A stretch of DNA of 64,000 nt from Tulasnella sp. 424 (lineage: Eukaryota; Basidiomycota; Agaricomycetes; Cantharellales; Tulasnellaceae), in contig WSUB01000020.1 in assembly GCA_019633425.1 (NCBI GenBank), positions 186,001 to 250,000 on the forward strand, written 5' to 3'. The notes beneath the pieces are model-generated. The model was not told the origin of the DNA, did not search any database, and saw nothing but the letters and a program-made list of their open reading frames with translations. Position numbers and translations under genes: made by a program. Position 1 is the first letter of the stretch. Every line of letters begins with the position of its first letter. This document shows, piece after piece, positions 44,251-62,450 of the stretch.

Positions 44251-47200
44251 ATGGCCGAAACTTACTATGCTATGACGAGAGCCCAAGTGCTCCCGTTTAT
44301 CAAAGACACAAAACATCTGCCAATCTCGGAACTCAAATCGGCCATTAGCGGTTTTGTTCTGACAAGAAACGAACGAGAGTAAGCCGAGCCCCTGTACTTG
44401 CCCATCCAAGGCTAGTTTGCTCACCAGAACCATGTAGGTTCGATGAAAACCTCAAGTTATTCAATGGCGGCTTGCAAAGTCCAGCTTGCATGCTCGTGTT
44501 CCCCCGTAGCGCAAAAGACGTCAGCGAGTACGACCCGACCCACATCTCGACCTCGAAGAAATCCCTTCTCACTGTTTCGCCATCGTATTTAGGACCGTAT
44601 TGTTTTGCACCCGTAACGGGCTCAGTCCCTCCGTCAAGTCCGGAGGCTACGGAACGCACGGTCTCGCTGTCGAGGGCGACGTGATCATCGACTTGCGTGA
44701 CATGAACGATATCTCGGTCTCATCGGAGGACACCCCGCTTCGCCAATCTGCAGCTTCCATGGACACATCGGGTGATCCTCATCCATCTGTCCCAGGACCA
44801 CCCTTGACCCAGCTCTCAAACGCGTTGCAATTCGGTGCTTACCCATCAAGCAGCAGCGATGATATATACAATCCACCGGAACTGCTCAAGCGTAAGCGCG
44901 AGATCGACGATGAAGGAGATAATGCATCCAGCGGACCGGCTTCTCCAGGCCCACACACGGACCCCACTACTCCGCCCGCTGGTAGGCCCTCTACTGCGTC
45001 CACCACCGTCGGTGCGAGCTCCGATATGGTACGGGGTGGTAGTGGTCCATCGTCCTCTAGTCCCAGCGTGACTGGGAGCTCTGGTTCCGGAGTCGATGCA
45101 TCTCGAAATACCAGGCGAACTCGCCCGAGGCACGTAGGTCCAGACGGTGGGGCAACGGACGAAGCGATGTTCCTCACGGTGCCGGATCCCATTCAACCTT
45201 CATCCGTGCCTATGGGTTTGCCTAACCAAAGCGATTCGAGCGGGTCGGCGGTCTCGGACGGGGGGTCGAGGGATACGATGTCGAGGTCCCCGCTTTCGAC
45301 CGCCTCGCCGGATGACGATCATACACCTCCTATCCCGGCTACTTCGACTCACTCTCCAGTTCCTCCTTCGCCTACCCCACTCGCACCGATTGGAAGGCCT
45401 GGTCCCGCCCCTCACGCTGCCCCTCCCGCTCGAGGCCCGTTCAGCTATCCATCATCCTCCGCTCGCGCTTCCGCACCATTCGCTTATGGGGCCGCCGCGC
45501 CCTCCGCCTCAGCTCCCGCTGCGTACGGCGATTATTCGCTCAGAGCCTCGGGTAGCGCTGCATCCTACGCGACGCACCCCATCGACCCGGTCCACCCGTT
45601 TGTTTACGTGACGTTTGGGGCTGGGGCCTCGCAGAGGCAAGTCGATGCGTATACGACAGAGCACACCTTCCCTGGTACGACGGCTGTTGGGGGACCGATC
45701 GACGTTCCGTATTATGTTCCCTTTGCGGCCCATCCTGTCGGTGAGTTGGGCATCTTTTCCTTCGCTTCGAACTGGCTCACCGACGTATGTTTGAATCATG
45801 TGGGGTTCGAATCCGCGCTTCAAGGTTCCGCTGTAATGTTACTCGGTGGGTTTGGCTTCCAAACGCGGCTTCGAGGGTTGAGTGTGGATGCCTTGGTGGA
45901 AGTTGAGATGGTTCTCGCTGATGGGAGCATAATCGTCGTGAACGAGCGTGAGCATCCTGGTGAGAGTCGTTTCAATGAGATGCTCCTGTTCTCCAAAGAT
46001 CTAACGCCTTTACATAGACCTCTGGTGGGCCGTGCGTGGTGCTGGGACGGCCTTTGGGATCGCTACAAAATACAAGGCAAAGGCTTATCCCATTCCAATC
46101 GTCTACGCTGGCAATATCATCTAGTACGTCCGGCTTCCTTCTGATCCCGACCGAAATGATGACATGACTTAAATCCTTTGCCCCCGAATTACAGCGAATT
46201 CCGTCAAGCGACCGCACCTTCTCTGATGAAACACTTCCGCGACTGCATCAAAATGGCGCCTCGCGAGCTCTACGCGAACGTCATCTTAACCGCTGGACCC
46301 CGAAATAACGGTGCTCTCGTCGTAATTCAAATTTGTTGGCTGGGTACGAAGGAAGGTGGAGCTCCCTTCGTGAACGCGATCCTCAGCTGGAGTGGTGGGG
46401 AGTGTAAGTTGAATGAAGTGAACGAGAAGACTTTTAAGAATCAGCAGGATTCGGTTGGGAAAGTTTTGAGAGCTGGGAGTAAGTTTCCGTCGATAATTTG
46501 GCGTGCATTGAGAGACTGATGTGTTGTTGCCTCGAAATAGCGAATCGGAAATGGTTCTTACGAGGAGATGTGGTTACCTCTCTGACGGACGAATTGATCC
46601 ATCAGAGCGTGGACAAGTTCGCAGATACTCCTGATGGCTGCGGCAAGTCTTCGTTTGACTATGCCCTTCGTCCGTGTGTCTGACTTTGGTTTTCCCGTGA
46701 ACTGTAGCCTGGTTATTCGAATTAGGGGCGGGAGCTCAGACGGATTTCAAGGACTCGTGCATCTCGCCGGCAGTTCGAGCAGGCAACTTCAACGTCGTGG
46801 CCTTCCATCAGTGGAAGCTGCAAGATGTCGACGCAAAGTGTGTTGATTCTGCGGAAGAGGTGAGACTGCTTTCGGGGTCTTTCTTGCTACTGCAGCACCG
46901 ATGCGTGGAGGTGCTGATGGTCGCTTTTGTATGTTTACAGTGGATGCAAGACTCCGTGACCAAAGTCTCAGCTGGCGGACCAGTCCCATCTGTAGGCGTA
47001 TCTTTTTGCAGCCTTGCTAATGCGTCAATCTCGCTGACTTACAACTTGGATATCGCTTCTCTAAGTTCTCCGAGCGAAAGGAACTTGTTTCGCGCACGAT
47101 CGGCATGTACGGCGAAGAAAATTGGCGACGTCTATCAGAAGTCAAACGCAAGTACGATCCCAAGGGTAAGATTCGGCACTGCTTCTGGCCCTTGGACGAT

Positions 47201-47380
47201 GAAGGTGTCCCTCTTGGATTGGATGCCAAAGATGGGCCGGTGGCTGATGGGCTGCCGGATGGGGGAGAGGGCGGGAAAGAGAAACCGCTCAGTGATCCAC
47301 CCAAGTCGGATTCGAAGGGGAAAGCGAAAGAGGATAGGAGGACTGGGAATCATTTTATGGATCGGTTCTTGTTGCCTTGA
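44251..47380 (+). CDS. FAD-binding (BBE-type) oxidoreductase, duplicate 1
   Basis: Ten exons: 44251-44378, 44438-44527, 44593-45740, 45825-45959, 46018-46123, 46195-46478, 46541-46642, 46726-46859, 46941-46991 and 47066-47380. They give 830 residues. The FAD-binding (PCMH-type) domain begins with LQSPACMLVFPRSAKDVSE and SVKSGGYGTHGLAVEGDV. It is then split by about 320 residues of Ser/Pro-rich disorder. It resumes at FVYVTFGAGASQRQVDAY and AVMLLGGFGFQTRLRGLSVD, then PDLWWAVRGAGTAFGIATKY. The C-terminal BBE segment reads NWRRLSEVKRKYDPKGKIRH. The usual flavin-linking His is not in the SGGY motif, so covalent attachment is doubtful. The substrate is unknown. Intron 7 has a GC donor. Versus copy 2 it has about 50 extra codons after LRDMNDISV. 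Confidence 0.85.
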
Positions 47381-47786
47381 TCCGGGGGTTTTCTTTGTTA
47401 GTGACACGTACATATAATACTGTAGGGATTTTTGTGGGTATCGAATTACTGTCTGTCCTTTGTGGTCGAGCGACAGGAAGTCTCCGTGGTCAGGCCAAAT
47501 CGCAATTCATGTAGCAATTGTGAGAGAGGCTGGGTGGGCGGTTCTTGGGAAACAATGAAAATCCCTGCGTCCAGTATTGTTGATGATAGTGAGTGTATCG
47601 AGCGCGCCTTACTAGAATACTTTCCTATGGCTTTGGAGGGGTTTCAGTGAATTCGTCTTTGCATCCAGCCTTGGAGAGACAATCCAGTGGGTGATGTGAT
47701 GAAGTGAAAGAAGGCGCGGTTTCTCAGGCTCACGGTACGGATAGGTTGGAATCTCAACCGCCCCCTCGCTGCAACTTGCTGAAGAC
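47381..47786. other. 3' flank of FAD copy 1
   Basis: No gene is supported. The stretch is shared with 51811-52220 between FAD copy 2 and SMC3. It therefore holds the copied FAD 3' UTR and SMC3 promoter. Confidence 0.5.
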
Positions 47787-48326
<540 letters not shown>

Positions 48327-48775
48327 TGTCATGTTCGTGAGCTAGAAGGCAAAGCTGGGAACCGGCGGAGTTTAAACCCATGGGGGTTGACGCAGATTTC
48401 ATGAGCCTGCCTCAGGGCCCGTTTTGCGGTTGCGACGGGGTGGAGGTGCCACCAACCTTTTCCTTAATGGTTGCCATTTCCGGGCGACACCGAGCCTGGG
48501 CCAGGGGCGATATCACCGGTGACGAACGGGCAGCTTCTGGATTCGCACGGGAGCAAATCCACTCCACCGTTCCTTGGACCCCAAGACCCAATACTTTTTT
48601 ATATATACCACCTACCCAGTGGAATATCACTCCCCATCCTCCCCCTCAAATCAAATCACCTGATATCGCCTGCTACATTCACTTTCTCTGTGTTGTCTTT
48701 TTCAAGGTGCGCGCGACATGGAACCTTGCGCCACGCGTACTCATCTTGCGTGCCATGCTCTTTTCTTCAGGGAGA
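48327..48775 (+). promoter_or_regulatory. Left end of duplicated unit U2 and promoter of FAD copy 2
   Basis: From TGTCATGTTCGT onward the sequence matches 38317-38361 and then 43849-44250. The empty MULE target AGTTTAAAC lies at 48371-48379. A TATA-like TTATATATACC lies at 48599-48609. Confidence 0.7.
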
Positions 48776-51700
48776 ATGGCCGAGACTTACTACGCCATGA
48801 CAAGCGCCCAAGTGCTCCCCTTTATCAAAGACACAAAATCTCTGCCAATCTCGGAACTCAACTCCGCCATTAGTGGCTCTGTCCTGACAAGAAACGAACG
48901 AGAGTAAGCCGATCGGAGCACCTGTACTTGCCCATCCAAGTCTAGTTTGCTTACGAGGACCACGAAGGTTCAATGAAAACCTCGAGTTATTCAACGGCGG
49001 CTTGCAAAGTCCAGCTTGTATGCTGGTGTTCCCTCGTAGCGCAAAAGATGTCAGCGAGTACGACCCGACCTACATCTCGACCTCGAAGAAATCCCTTCCC
49101 ACTGCCTGATTCTGCTTCGCCATCGCATTTAGGACTATATTGTTTTGCACTCGTAACGGGCTCAGTCCCTCCGTCAAGTCTGGAGGCTGCGGAACGCATG
49201 GTCTCGCCGTCGAGGGCGACGTGGTCATCGACTTGCGTGACATGAATGATATCTCGGTCTCACCGGGGGACACCCCGCTTCGGCGTAAGCGCGAGATCGA
49301 CGATGAAGGAGACAATGCATCCAGCGGACCCGCTTCTCCAGGCCCACACCCGGACCCCACTACTCCACCCACTGATAGGCCCTCTACTGCTTCCACTACC
49401 CTCGGCGCGAGCTCCGATATGGTCCGGGGTGGCAGTGGTTCATCTTCCTCTAGTCCCAGCGTGACCGGGAGCTCTGGTTCCGGAGTCGATGCATCTCGAA
49501 ATACCAGGCGAACTCGCCCGAGGCACGTAGGTCCCGACGGTGGGGCAACGGACGAAGCGATGTTCCTCACGGTGCCAAGTCCCATTCAACCATCATCGTT
49601 GCCTATGGGTCCGCCTAACCAAAGCGATTCGAGCGGGTCGGCGGTCTCGGACGGGTCGAGGAATACGATGTCGAGGTCCCCGCTTTCGACCGCCTTACCG
49701 GATGACGATCATACACCTCCTATCCCGGCTACTTCGACTCACTCTCCAGTTCCTCATTCGCCTACCCCGCTCGCGCCGATTGGTAGACCTGGTCCTGCCC
49801 CTCACGCTGCCCCTCACGCTGCCCCTCCCGCTCGAGGCCCGTTCAGCTATCCATCATCCTCCACTCGCGCTTCCGCACCATTCGCATATGGAACCGCCAC
49901 GTCCTCGGCCTCGGCTCCCGCTTCCGCTCCGTACGTCGATCATTCGCTGGGAGCCTCCGGCAGCGCCGCACCCTACGCTACGCACCCTATCACCCCGGTC
50001 CATCCGTTTGTTTACGTGACGTTTGGGCCTGGCGCGTCGCAGAGGCAAGTCGATGCGTATATGACGGAGCATCCTTTCCCTGGTACGACGGCTGTAGGGG
50101 GACCAATCGACGTTCCGTATTATGTTCCGTTTGCGGCACATCCTAATGGTATGTGACTTTATTTCCTTGGCTCGAATCACATCGATCTGGTTCCCTTTAT
50201 GGACATAAACTCATTTGGGGATCCGAACTACGCTTACAGGCTCCGCTGTAATGTTACTCGGCGGGTTTGGCTTGCAAACCCGACTTCGAGGGTTGAGTGT
50301 GGATGCCTTGGTGGAAGTTGAGATGGTTCTTGCCGATGGGAGCATAATCATCGTGAACGAGCGTGACCATCCAGGTGAGAATAATTCCATGAAGACATTT
50401 CTATTCTCCAAAGATCTAACGGCCTTTACATAGATCTCTGGTGGGCCGTGCGTGGTGCTGGGTCGGCCTTCGGGATCGCTACAAGATACAGGGCAAAGGC
50501 TTACCCCATTCCAGTCGTCTACGCTGGCAATATCATCTAGTACGCCCGTCTTCCTTCTGATCCCAATAGAAACGATGACGCGACTTAATCCTCCACGATT
50601 TACCCATAGCGAATTCAAGCGAGCAACCGCACCTTCACTAATGAAACACTTCCGTGACTGCATCAAATCTGCACCTCGGGAGCTCTACGCGAACCTCATC
50701 TTAACCGCAGGGCCCCCAGCTAAAGGTGTTCTCGTCGTAATCCAAATTTGTTGGCTGGGTACGAAGGAAGGTGGAGTTCCCATCGTGAACGCGATCCTTA
50801 GTTGGAGTGGTGGATCGTGTTTGTTAAATGAAGTGAACGAGAAGAGCTTTAGGAATCAGCAGGATTCGGTTGGGAAAGTTTTGAAAGCTGGGAGTAAGTA
50901 AACCGGTTTTGCTAATAAATTGGTGCGCGTCGAGGGTCTGATGAGTTTGTTTTTGATTTTGCCTCGAACTAGCGAATCGGATATGGTTCTTGCGAGGAGA
51001 TGTGGTTACCTCTCTAACGGACGAGTTGATTCATCAGAGTGTGGACAAGTTTGCCGACACTCCTTATGGATGTGGCAAGTCTTCTTCGACTATGCCTTCG
51101 TCTGTGTGTCTGACTTTGGTTTTCCGTGAACTGTAGCCTGGTTATTCGAATTAGGTGCAGGGGCTCAGACAGATTCCAAGGACTCGTGCATCTCGTCAGC
51201 AGTTCGAGCAGGCAACTTCAACGTCGTGGCCTTCCATCAGTGGAGGTTGCAAGATGTCGACGCGAAGTATGTTGATTCTGCGGAAGAGGTGAGACCGCCC
51301 TCGAGGTCTTTCTTGCTACTGCAGCGCCGATGCGCGGAGGTGCTGATAACCGCTTTTGCATGTGTACAGTGGATGCAAGATTCCGTGGCCAAAGTCTCGG
51401 CTGGTGGACCAATCCCAGCGGTACGTGTGTTTTATTTCACATCCTTGCTATTGCGTTTTATCTCGCTGACTTGCACACGTTCGCACTACTCCCCTAAGTT
51501 CTCCGAGCGGAAGGAACTCGTTTCGCGCACGATCGGGATGTACGGCAACGAAAACTGGCGACGTCTGACAGAAGTCAAACGCAAGTACGATCCCAAGGGC
51601 AAGATTCGGCATTGCTTCTGGCCCTTGGATGACGAGGGTGTCCCTCTTGGATTGGAAGCCAAAGAAGAGCCGTTGGCTGATGGGATGCCGGATGGGGAGA

Positions 51701-51810
51701 GCGGGAAAGAGAAACCCCTCAGTGATCCACCCAAGTCGGATTCGAAGGGGAAAGCGAAAGAGGATAGGAGGACTGGGAATCATTTTATGGATCGGTTCTT
51801 GTTGCCTTGA
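48776..51810 (+). CDS. FAD-binding (BBE-type) oxidoreductase, duplicate 2
   Basis: It has the same exon plan as copy 1, for example exon 3 at 49133-50148, and about 785 residues. An upstream in-frame ATG at 48755 would add MLFSSGR. The equivalent in copy 1 meets a stop, so I prefer 48776. FAD domain blocks SVKSGGCGTHGLAVEGDVV, FVYVTFGPGASQRQVDAY, AVMLLGGFGLQTRLRGLSVD and the C-terminal NWRRLTEVKRKYDPKGKIRH are present. The glycine-rich motif has Cys in place of Tyr (GGC). The disordered insert is shorter here by 44 codons net and carries a local repeat of PHAA. The GC donor in intron 7 is conserved (GTGGCAAGTC). It lies directly upstream of intact SMC3 and so occupies the ancestral place. Confidence 0.85.
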
Positions 51811-52220
51811 TTGGGGGTTTTCTTTTTCTGTGACACGTCCATAGAATACTGTAGGGCTTTTTGAGGGTATCGAATTATTGTCCGTCCTTTGTGTTCGAGT
51901 GACAGGAAAGTGGCCAGGCCAAATCGCAATTCATGTCGCAATTGTGAGAGAGGCTGCCAGTGGGTGCGCGGTTCTCGGGAAACAATAGAAATCCATGCGT
52001 CCAGTATGATGAAGAATGATAGGGAGTGTATCGAGCGCGCCCTACTAGAATACTTTCTTATGATTTTGGAGGGCATCAGTGAATTCGTCTTCACATCCAG
52101 CCTTTTGGAGAGGCAATCCAGTGGGCGACGTGATGAAGTGAAAGAAAGCGCGGTTTCTCAGGCTCACGGTACGGAGAGGTTGGAATCTCAACCGCCCCTT
52201 CGTTACAACTTGCTCAAGAC
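51811..52220 (+). promoter_or_regulatory. SMC3 upstream region
   Basis: This 410-bp stretch lies between FAD copy 2 and SMC3 with no supported gene. It is nearly the same as 47381-47786. No TATA box is evident before the SMC3 start. Confidence 0.4.
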
Positions 52221-56930
<4,710 letters not shown>

Positions 56931-57131
56931 AATGCTCTGTGATGATTTTCCGTGTTGCTTGCTAACGTGCTTTCGTATGCGTTCTGATTTATTATCGTCT
57001 TCGAGCCCTCGGATATTGCTGTGTAGATCTGTTGTACTACTCTTATACCACATCTCTCGTCATAAAGATCGTTGTCCGTTATTCGTCCGTATCGTTCAAT
57101 ACATCACTACTGACATCTCCGAAATCCCCTC

Positions 57132-57911
57132 TCATACAATAACTATGGCCATCATCATTCCGAGTCCCGCCACTAGTAAACCCTTCCAAGGAGACCCCAT
57201 ATCTACTTTGGAGGCCGCGGCATTTCCGGAACTTGAAACTGGTGCAGCGGTTGTGGTGGCAGACGAAACAACTGCGCTCGTCGTTGCCGAAGCAGTAATA
57301 CGAGGACTTGCCACGCTGCTGGGGTTAAATATCCCTGTGCTGGACGTTGACCTCGCGGAAGTTGTAAAAGTTGTCGATTGCTTGGTCATCCACGCCGTAG
57401 TGTCAGTTTGGATCGTGTAGAGGTTCTCGGACGTGGAGGAGCCTGACGCATAAGTACCTGCGAATAGGCAGGAGAGGGTTTGCTCCTCATTAGGATAGTG
57501 TCGCGTGTCGACAATGAAAGTCCGTACCTGTGCCACAGTACTCAGCCGTAGGGTCGGCAAAACTCGGCGGGCAGCTGGATTGAACGCAAGACTGCAACGT
57601 CGGGATGCAGGAACTTGATGTTGGATCAGACTTGCAGACCCCGCAAACACATGAAGCTTGGTTGGATGAACTAAACCACAAAAACAACAACGACGAAAAA
57701 AAGACAATTAGCGGGGTCAAAAAAAGACTTCCAATAGAAAAACCCTCGCGGGGACGAACTCGTCACAAGCTCCGGACTGAATTATTGAATCGACACATGT
57801 CTGGACGCAAGCTTCGAGTGAATCTTGACCGGTTTGCTGCGGAAGGGCTCGAGAGACTCCACAGAGGAGCGCGATAACCACCACACCAGCTGTCTGTAGT
57901 TGAGCCTTCAT
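57132..57911 (-). CDS. Small secreted Cys-rich, GPI-anchored protein (CFEM-like)
   Basis: Exons in coding order: 57911-57760, 57670-57528 and 57457-57132. The product is 206 residues. A signal peptide (MKAQLQTAGVVVIALLCGVSRA) precedes a domain of about 70 residues with ten Cys, including EACVQTCVD, ASCVCGVCKSD, TLQSCVQSSCPPSF and TAEYCGTG. The spacing resembles the CFEM domain found only in fungi, which in some members binds haem. A Ser/Thr-rich stalk and a hydrophobic C-terminus (WKGLLVAGLGMMMAIVIV) after a small-residue cluster indicate a GPI anchor. The exon 1 donor GTTCGT is inferred from phase and from the same donor in neighbouring genes. Cell-wall or host-surface roles are possible but not shown. 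Confidence 0.78.
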
Positions 57912-60900
57912 GTTTGCGACGATCTTAGTCTCTGCTGTATTGCTCGAAGACTTGCGTGAGGCGGGCGACGTTGGTCAGGAAGAGTGAAGCGCGCGCAGGG
58001 CCAGTTGGCAAAAAAGACCCCGAAACAAAGGGCAAAGCTTGGTGCGCAGTTTGGAAACTCTTGGCGTTCTAGCAGCCGAGGTTCGCACAGTCACCCCCTA
58101 TTTGTGGAGCAGGACGTGCTGGAGTGTTTTATCTGCCGGACTGTCGATCATCGTCGTCCATAATGAATCCTGTACGCATAACACACCGGGAGGGATGTAG
58201 TGACGAGAGGGGGCTGTGTTGGACATAGCGTCGGACGTCGACTTGGATGGTATACGGACCGATCTGACTCCTGAGGCTTTCTAACAAATCTGTAAGTGCA
58301 TGGTTCATACAAAGAGCAGGTAACTCTATTTACTCACTTGGGAAGCGGTGTGAGAAAACGGACTTGCCTAGACGCTCCTGTGGAAGGTCAATCAGAGTTT
58401 GGCAGCGTGTACATAGGGTTTGAGATAGAGTAAAAGCGGTTCAGCTTCTGGGGCTAGGAATCCGAAGCGCTCGCGTCAATGGATTGTCTGGTTTACACTA
58501 TGTTGGTGGAGGAAAGAAAGCAAAGAGCATGGGATAACTCGTGAAGGCAAAAAAGGGATACTATTCTTGGAGGCGGCATTGGGCGTCCGCCCCGGTAACC
58601 AAAATGGATATTAATGGGTATGGATAATAGATGCCGAGCTTAGTTGCTTCAAATGTCTTTCCAAGACCACTGCAAGGTGGTCGGCGGGCGACTTCGGCCC
58701 TGCAACTAGCTCTAGAAGGTCGTTTTAGCCAGCGCTAACGCTCTATAGTAGAGGAAACCCTGGCGAAGCCCGTCGGTGATCTAATGACACCGCGTCTGCA
58801 TGGGTTTCAAGCAACCTTATGCCGGTTTGCCCGTCCGTGGGCAGCGTCGTGGGCCGACTCGTTGTACCCAGTAATCGCACAAGGAGTTCAAGTTATCATC
58901 AACCTGCAGGCCGACAGGAGCGGAGAGCAACCGCGCGATTGGCACGGAGCCACTCACTTGAGGGAACTGATAGAGCTGTTGGCTGCTGAAGTCTGAACAG
59001 ACTTGCCATGTAGGTCTAATTGAGGCGGCTTAATGGTTTCTCGTCTCGTGTCTGCGGCCCCCAAACCAACCAGGTTCAGACGAAAGCCGGCGTATTTGCT
59101 GGACTTAGTTCGGATTCGTCCACTCAGCATAGGGATACTTTCCTTAGACGTGAAGTGGAGATGGTTGATCAAGAGCATGCTAGCTCCTCCAGACTGCGTT
59201 GCTGGGCCGATTCGCTTACAACTGTCCATGCAACGGGTTCGAGTTACAGTTGCACCCACACATCGGAAGCATGGGAAGGTTCAAGAGGCCTCCAGCTCGA
59301 AACAAATGAGCACCAGTAATGAATGGGATGGTGCGATGCCCGATGTCGCCCTGCAGCGCTCTGACATTCCCTTAACGCGCCCGCACTGCATGCGGACTCT
59401 CCGGTGGGATACCCCAAACATAGAGGCTCGGTGAATTCCATTAGTAACTAACCCATTACGTTTCGTACTAACCTTAGCGAAAAGGGTGCGCAGGTAGATC
59501 TAGCCTCGTCACCCAGCTTGCGGTGAGAGCCCCGATTAATTAAGACTCCCTCCTCTTAATAGAAGAGACGACCCGGCTAATTAAAGTGACCAAATAGTTC
59601 CTCAAACAATGGGAGAGCTTGCTCTGTATCCTTTGTTTGGTCTCCTGCACGACGGTGATTAGACTACAAATTATTGTGACAAGCACTTCACGGAGAATAT
59701 CTGCCCGTCCCGTGATCTGCTCCCAGCCACTCGCAACCAGTGAGTCGATACAAATTATCGCGACAATGCTCCATTCCTACGAATCGCCAAACGACAACAC
59801 CGAGCGATGAGGGCTTGAGATCGGGATTCACGGATTGATTGGCCATAGATCTATCAGTTGCTAAAGCATACAGTAGCTGGATCGCTCTTTCCGTTGGGGT
59901 AATGGTCCGTGCATGTGCATGATGACTAGATGATATCGAGTTAGATTTGGGCTCACACTTGCCTGGATTATTAGCTTAGACCCCAGTATGCCAGTAGTAT
60001 GCCGTGCCTCGGCAAGGGCGTTGGCCCCACTCATATCGGGCGTTCCTGGCGCCCTCGATCATCGTCATTCACCCAGGGACGTAGATCCCTTTGAGAATGA
60101 GACAGCCACTAAACCATAATTACGTAGAAGGCGACGATCCTTTTTCCCCATGTGAGCGTGCTTCGTGCTTCAGCCGTCCAAAGCGAGCTTAGTCAAGGAG
60201 GCGGAGTCGTGGCCACTTTACAGTATCCCCGACAGAGGTTTCTCGCTCCGCCCAAGAATAGAATTCGCACCTCGAGAAGCCTTGGCGTACCGTCTATAAC
60301 GAGCAGCAGAAATCCATCAAGCCCAGATCTATTAGCTCCGGAGCCGGAGAAGAACTTTGGAGCTCCTCATTTCTCTCGAATACCCAGGTTCGCACCTGGC
60401 ATGCATGCAGTGATCCCTGTGCTTTGTTAGCTGTCATGCTGTCCCTTCCCTGGCCTTGCTCGGAGATTCATTTGGTGCCTAGCCGACAATGGGGTTTAGG
60501 ACTCCCTGTGATGTCATTCGTGAAAAGGGGGGCGTTCAGTTCAGCTCAGCTGCGCAAAATGCCCGACATCTGCTCCGGTTCGAAGGTCCGAGCAAGGCCG
60601 CATGCCGGCGCAGCTGAAAAGCCTCTCGGGCAAGTGTCGATTAATAGTAATCATCCCGGAATCCCTTAAAAATCCTATTAATCAATACACAAATCGCCCA
60701 TGCAATCACCCTATACGTATTAATACACTCGTAAAAATAAAAATAAATTAGAGGCTTTTCGCTCGCTGATAAATGGGCTCAAAAACGCCTCCGATCACGA
60801 GTCAGACCAAGGAGTCATCATCGCCGGCGTCACGCCATTACCGAGCGAGGACAGAGGTGCTAGGGGTGCATCCTTCCGCCCAGGAACAGAGCGCGAGAGA

Positions 60901-61440
60901 CCCCCTTCCTCGAGGGCCAAGGGGAAGAAAGGCATTTATCGTACCTGCATGCATGGCGCCGCCCTTTCCATATTGTGTGGCTTGCTTTTCTTACTGGTGG
61001 CTTGCCCGCCACGCTTCACATTCAACGAAAACTTTACCCCCAATTCCGAGCCCAATTTAAAGTGTCCCACCCAGACTTCACCGCCCGAGGGCGCGCGCGG
61101 GCATTACAAGCCAATAGCACAGGATTATACATTGAACATGCATGCTCCCTCGGGCGGTAAACCTTACCCCGGTGAAATGCGTGGGTTTCGCTGCATACAC
61201 ATAACCAGCGCTCTCATAGGAGGTCGACAGAGCAATAACGACCGTTTTAGCATAGCTGGTAAGTAGTTACGTGTGAAGCGGAAATACCATGGCGATCGTG
61301 CCGCCCATTCTAATAATGGGCTGAGGATCGGTAACATAACAGGCCATGGCCAAAGCCCACGCAGATCACACGCATTTCAAGTTGTATGGCAAAACGTTTC
61401 TATATGTTTTTGGCAAAGGTTTTGAATGTTATGTGTGAGT
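57912..61440. other. 3.5-kb gene-poor region
   Basis: Only short frames without family motifs or splice chains occur here. I checked for tRNA, rRNA and transposon ends without success. An inverted repeat pair near 61077-61160 (CACCGCCCGAGGG and CCCTCGGGCGGT) could form a hairpin or be the ends of a tiny element. The stretch between the CFEM-like gene and the G-alpha gene may be a decayed repeat region. Confidence 0.4.
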
Positions 61441-62450
61441 CAAGAGGGGGATGGAATGAAAGATACGATGGACCAACGCGTGATGAAAGGAGGAGGGCGA
61501 AGTGCAAAATAGGGGTTCCGGAACCTAGAAAGCGGCGACATACGTATCCAAGAAGAAAGGACTGAGAGGGGAGGGTTGGAGGAACAAAGACAGAGAGAGA
61601 GAACGAGAGCATGAGAGTTGAGAACCATGCGATGCAGCAAAAAATAAAGAAAAAAAGAGATCGGCGGAGAGCTCAAAGTACGGCTGAAAATAGCTTAAGG
61701 TAGTAGGAGAGGTAGGGCAGCAAGGAGGGGGAGTAGGATAATAGCCAGAGGTAGTAATGAGAGAGAGAGAGCGAGAGAACTTGCGATAGATGAAGGATTG
61801 AGGGAGAAAATGTTACAAGTGAGCTGGAATTGTGCTTTTGCAAAAACCGAAAAGGAAAGACGAAAATTGGTTGTCGTAAACGAGTCGTGCCATGTGTAGA
61901 GGATGTAAGACCGGGAGCTGGAAGGGGTAAAAAGCCAGAGACTACGGAGTAACCGTCAGTTTTGAGACCCCAAGGCGAATGAACAGGATGACTCACGAAA
62001 CACAAGTACAGCTCACATACGGAGCGAGTGGGTGGATGGATGGAGAGAGAGATCGAGTGGCGGGACGAGAGTTGAAGCGCGGGTCGGACGCGGATAGAAT
62101 ACGATAGCAGGGAAGCACCAAGACGGAGCGCGAGCGAGAGCTGAATAAGGTTAAACCGAGCTGAGAGTCCAGAGAGAGGGCGGTTGAGCATAGATGATAG
62201 AAGCGGTCAAACGGCTTGGGGTCGGCATAGTTTGTAGGCGACGTTGCTTCACCGAAAATAGGCGGGGCGAGGTTGGGAACGCTCCAGGATGAGGTTACAC
62301 AACCCCTTCGGCTCCACCTGCTTCCAGGGAGAAAAGTGCGCTCGTGCTGGGGATAGAGTGGATGAGCTAGATGAAGGGGGGAAAGCGTCGACCGAGTTCG
62401 AAATGCGCCCAGTCGGTTCCCCCCACTCTTGCCAACATCCTCCCCGAAAA
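61441..62450 (-). other. 3' flank of the G-alpha gene, C/T-rich on the coding strand
   Basis: Downstream of the G-alpha stop codon the minus strand is rich in CT repeats (for example the GAGAGAGA run at 61757-61775 on the + strand). No frame fits a family. It may be a long 3' UTR or the promoter of something unrecognised. Confidence 0.35.

Noticed and set aside
45147..45611. Arg/Leu-rich frame in the FAD gene insert
   Set aside because: It is the shifted reading of the Ser/Pro-rich insert of the main frame. The same shadow appears in copy 2.
47432..47650. Small gene downstream of FAD copy 1
   Set aside because: The same region after copy 2 has a different frame and no conservation of the peptide; it is probably 3' UTR.
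57912..61440. A biosynthetic cluster or integrated element in the gene-poor region
   Set aside because: No enzyme motif, terminal repeat or target duplication could be found.
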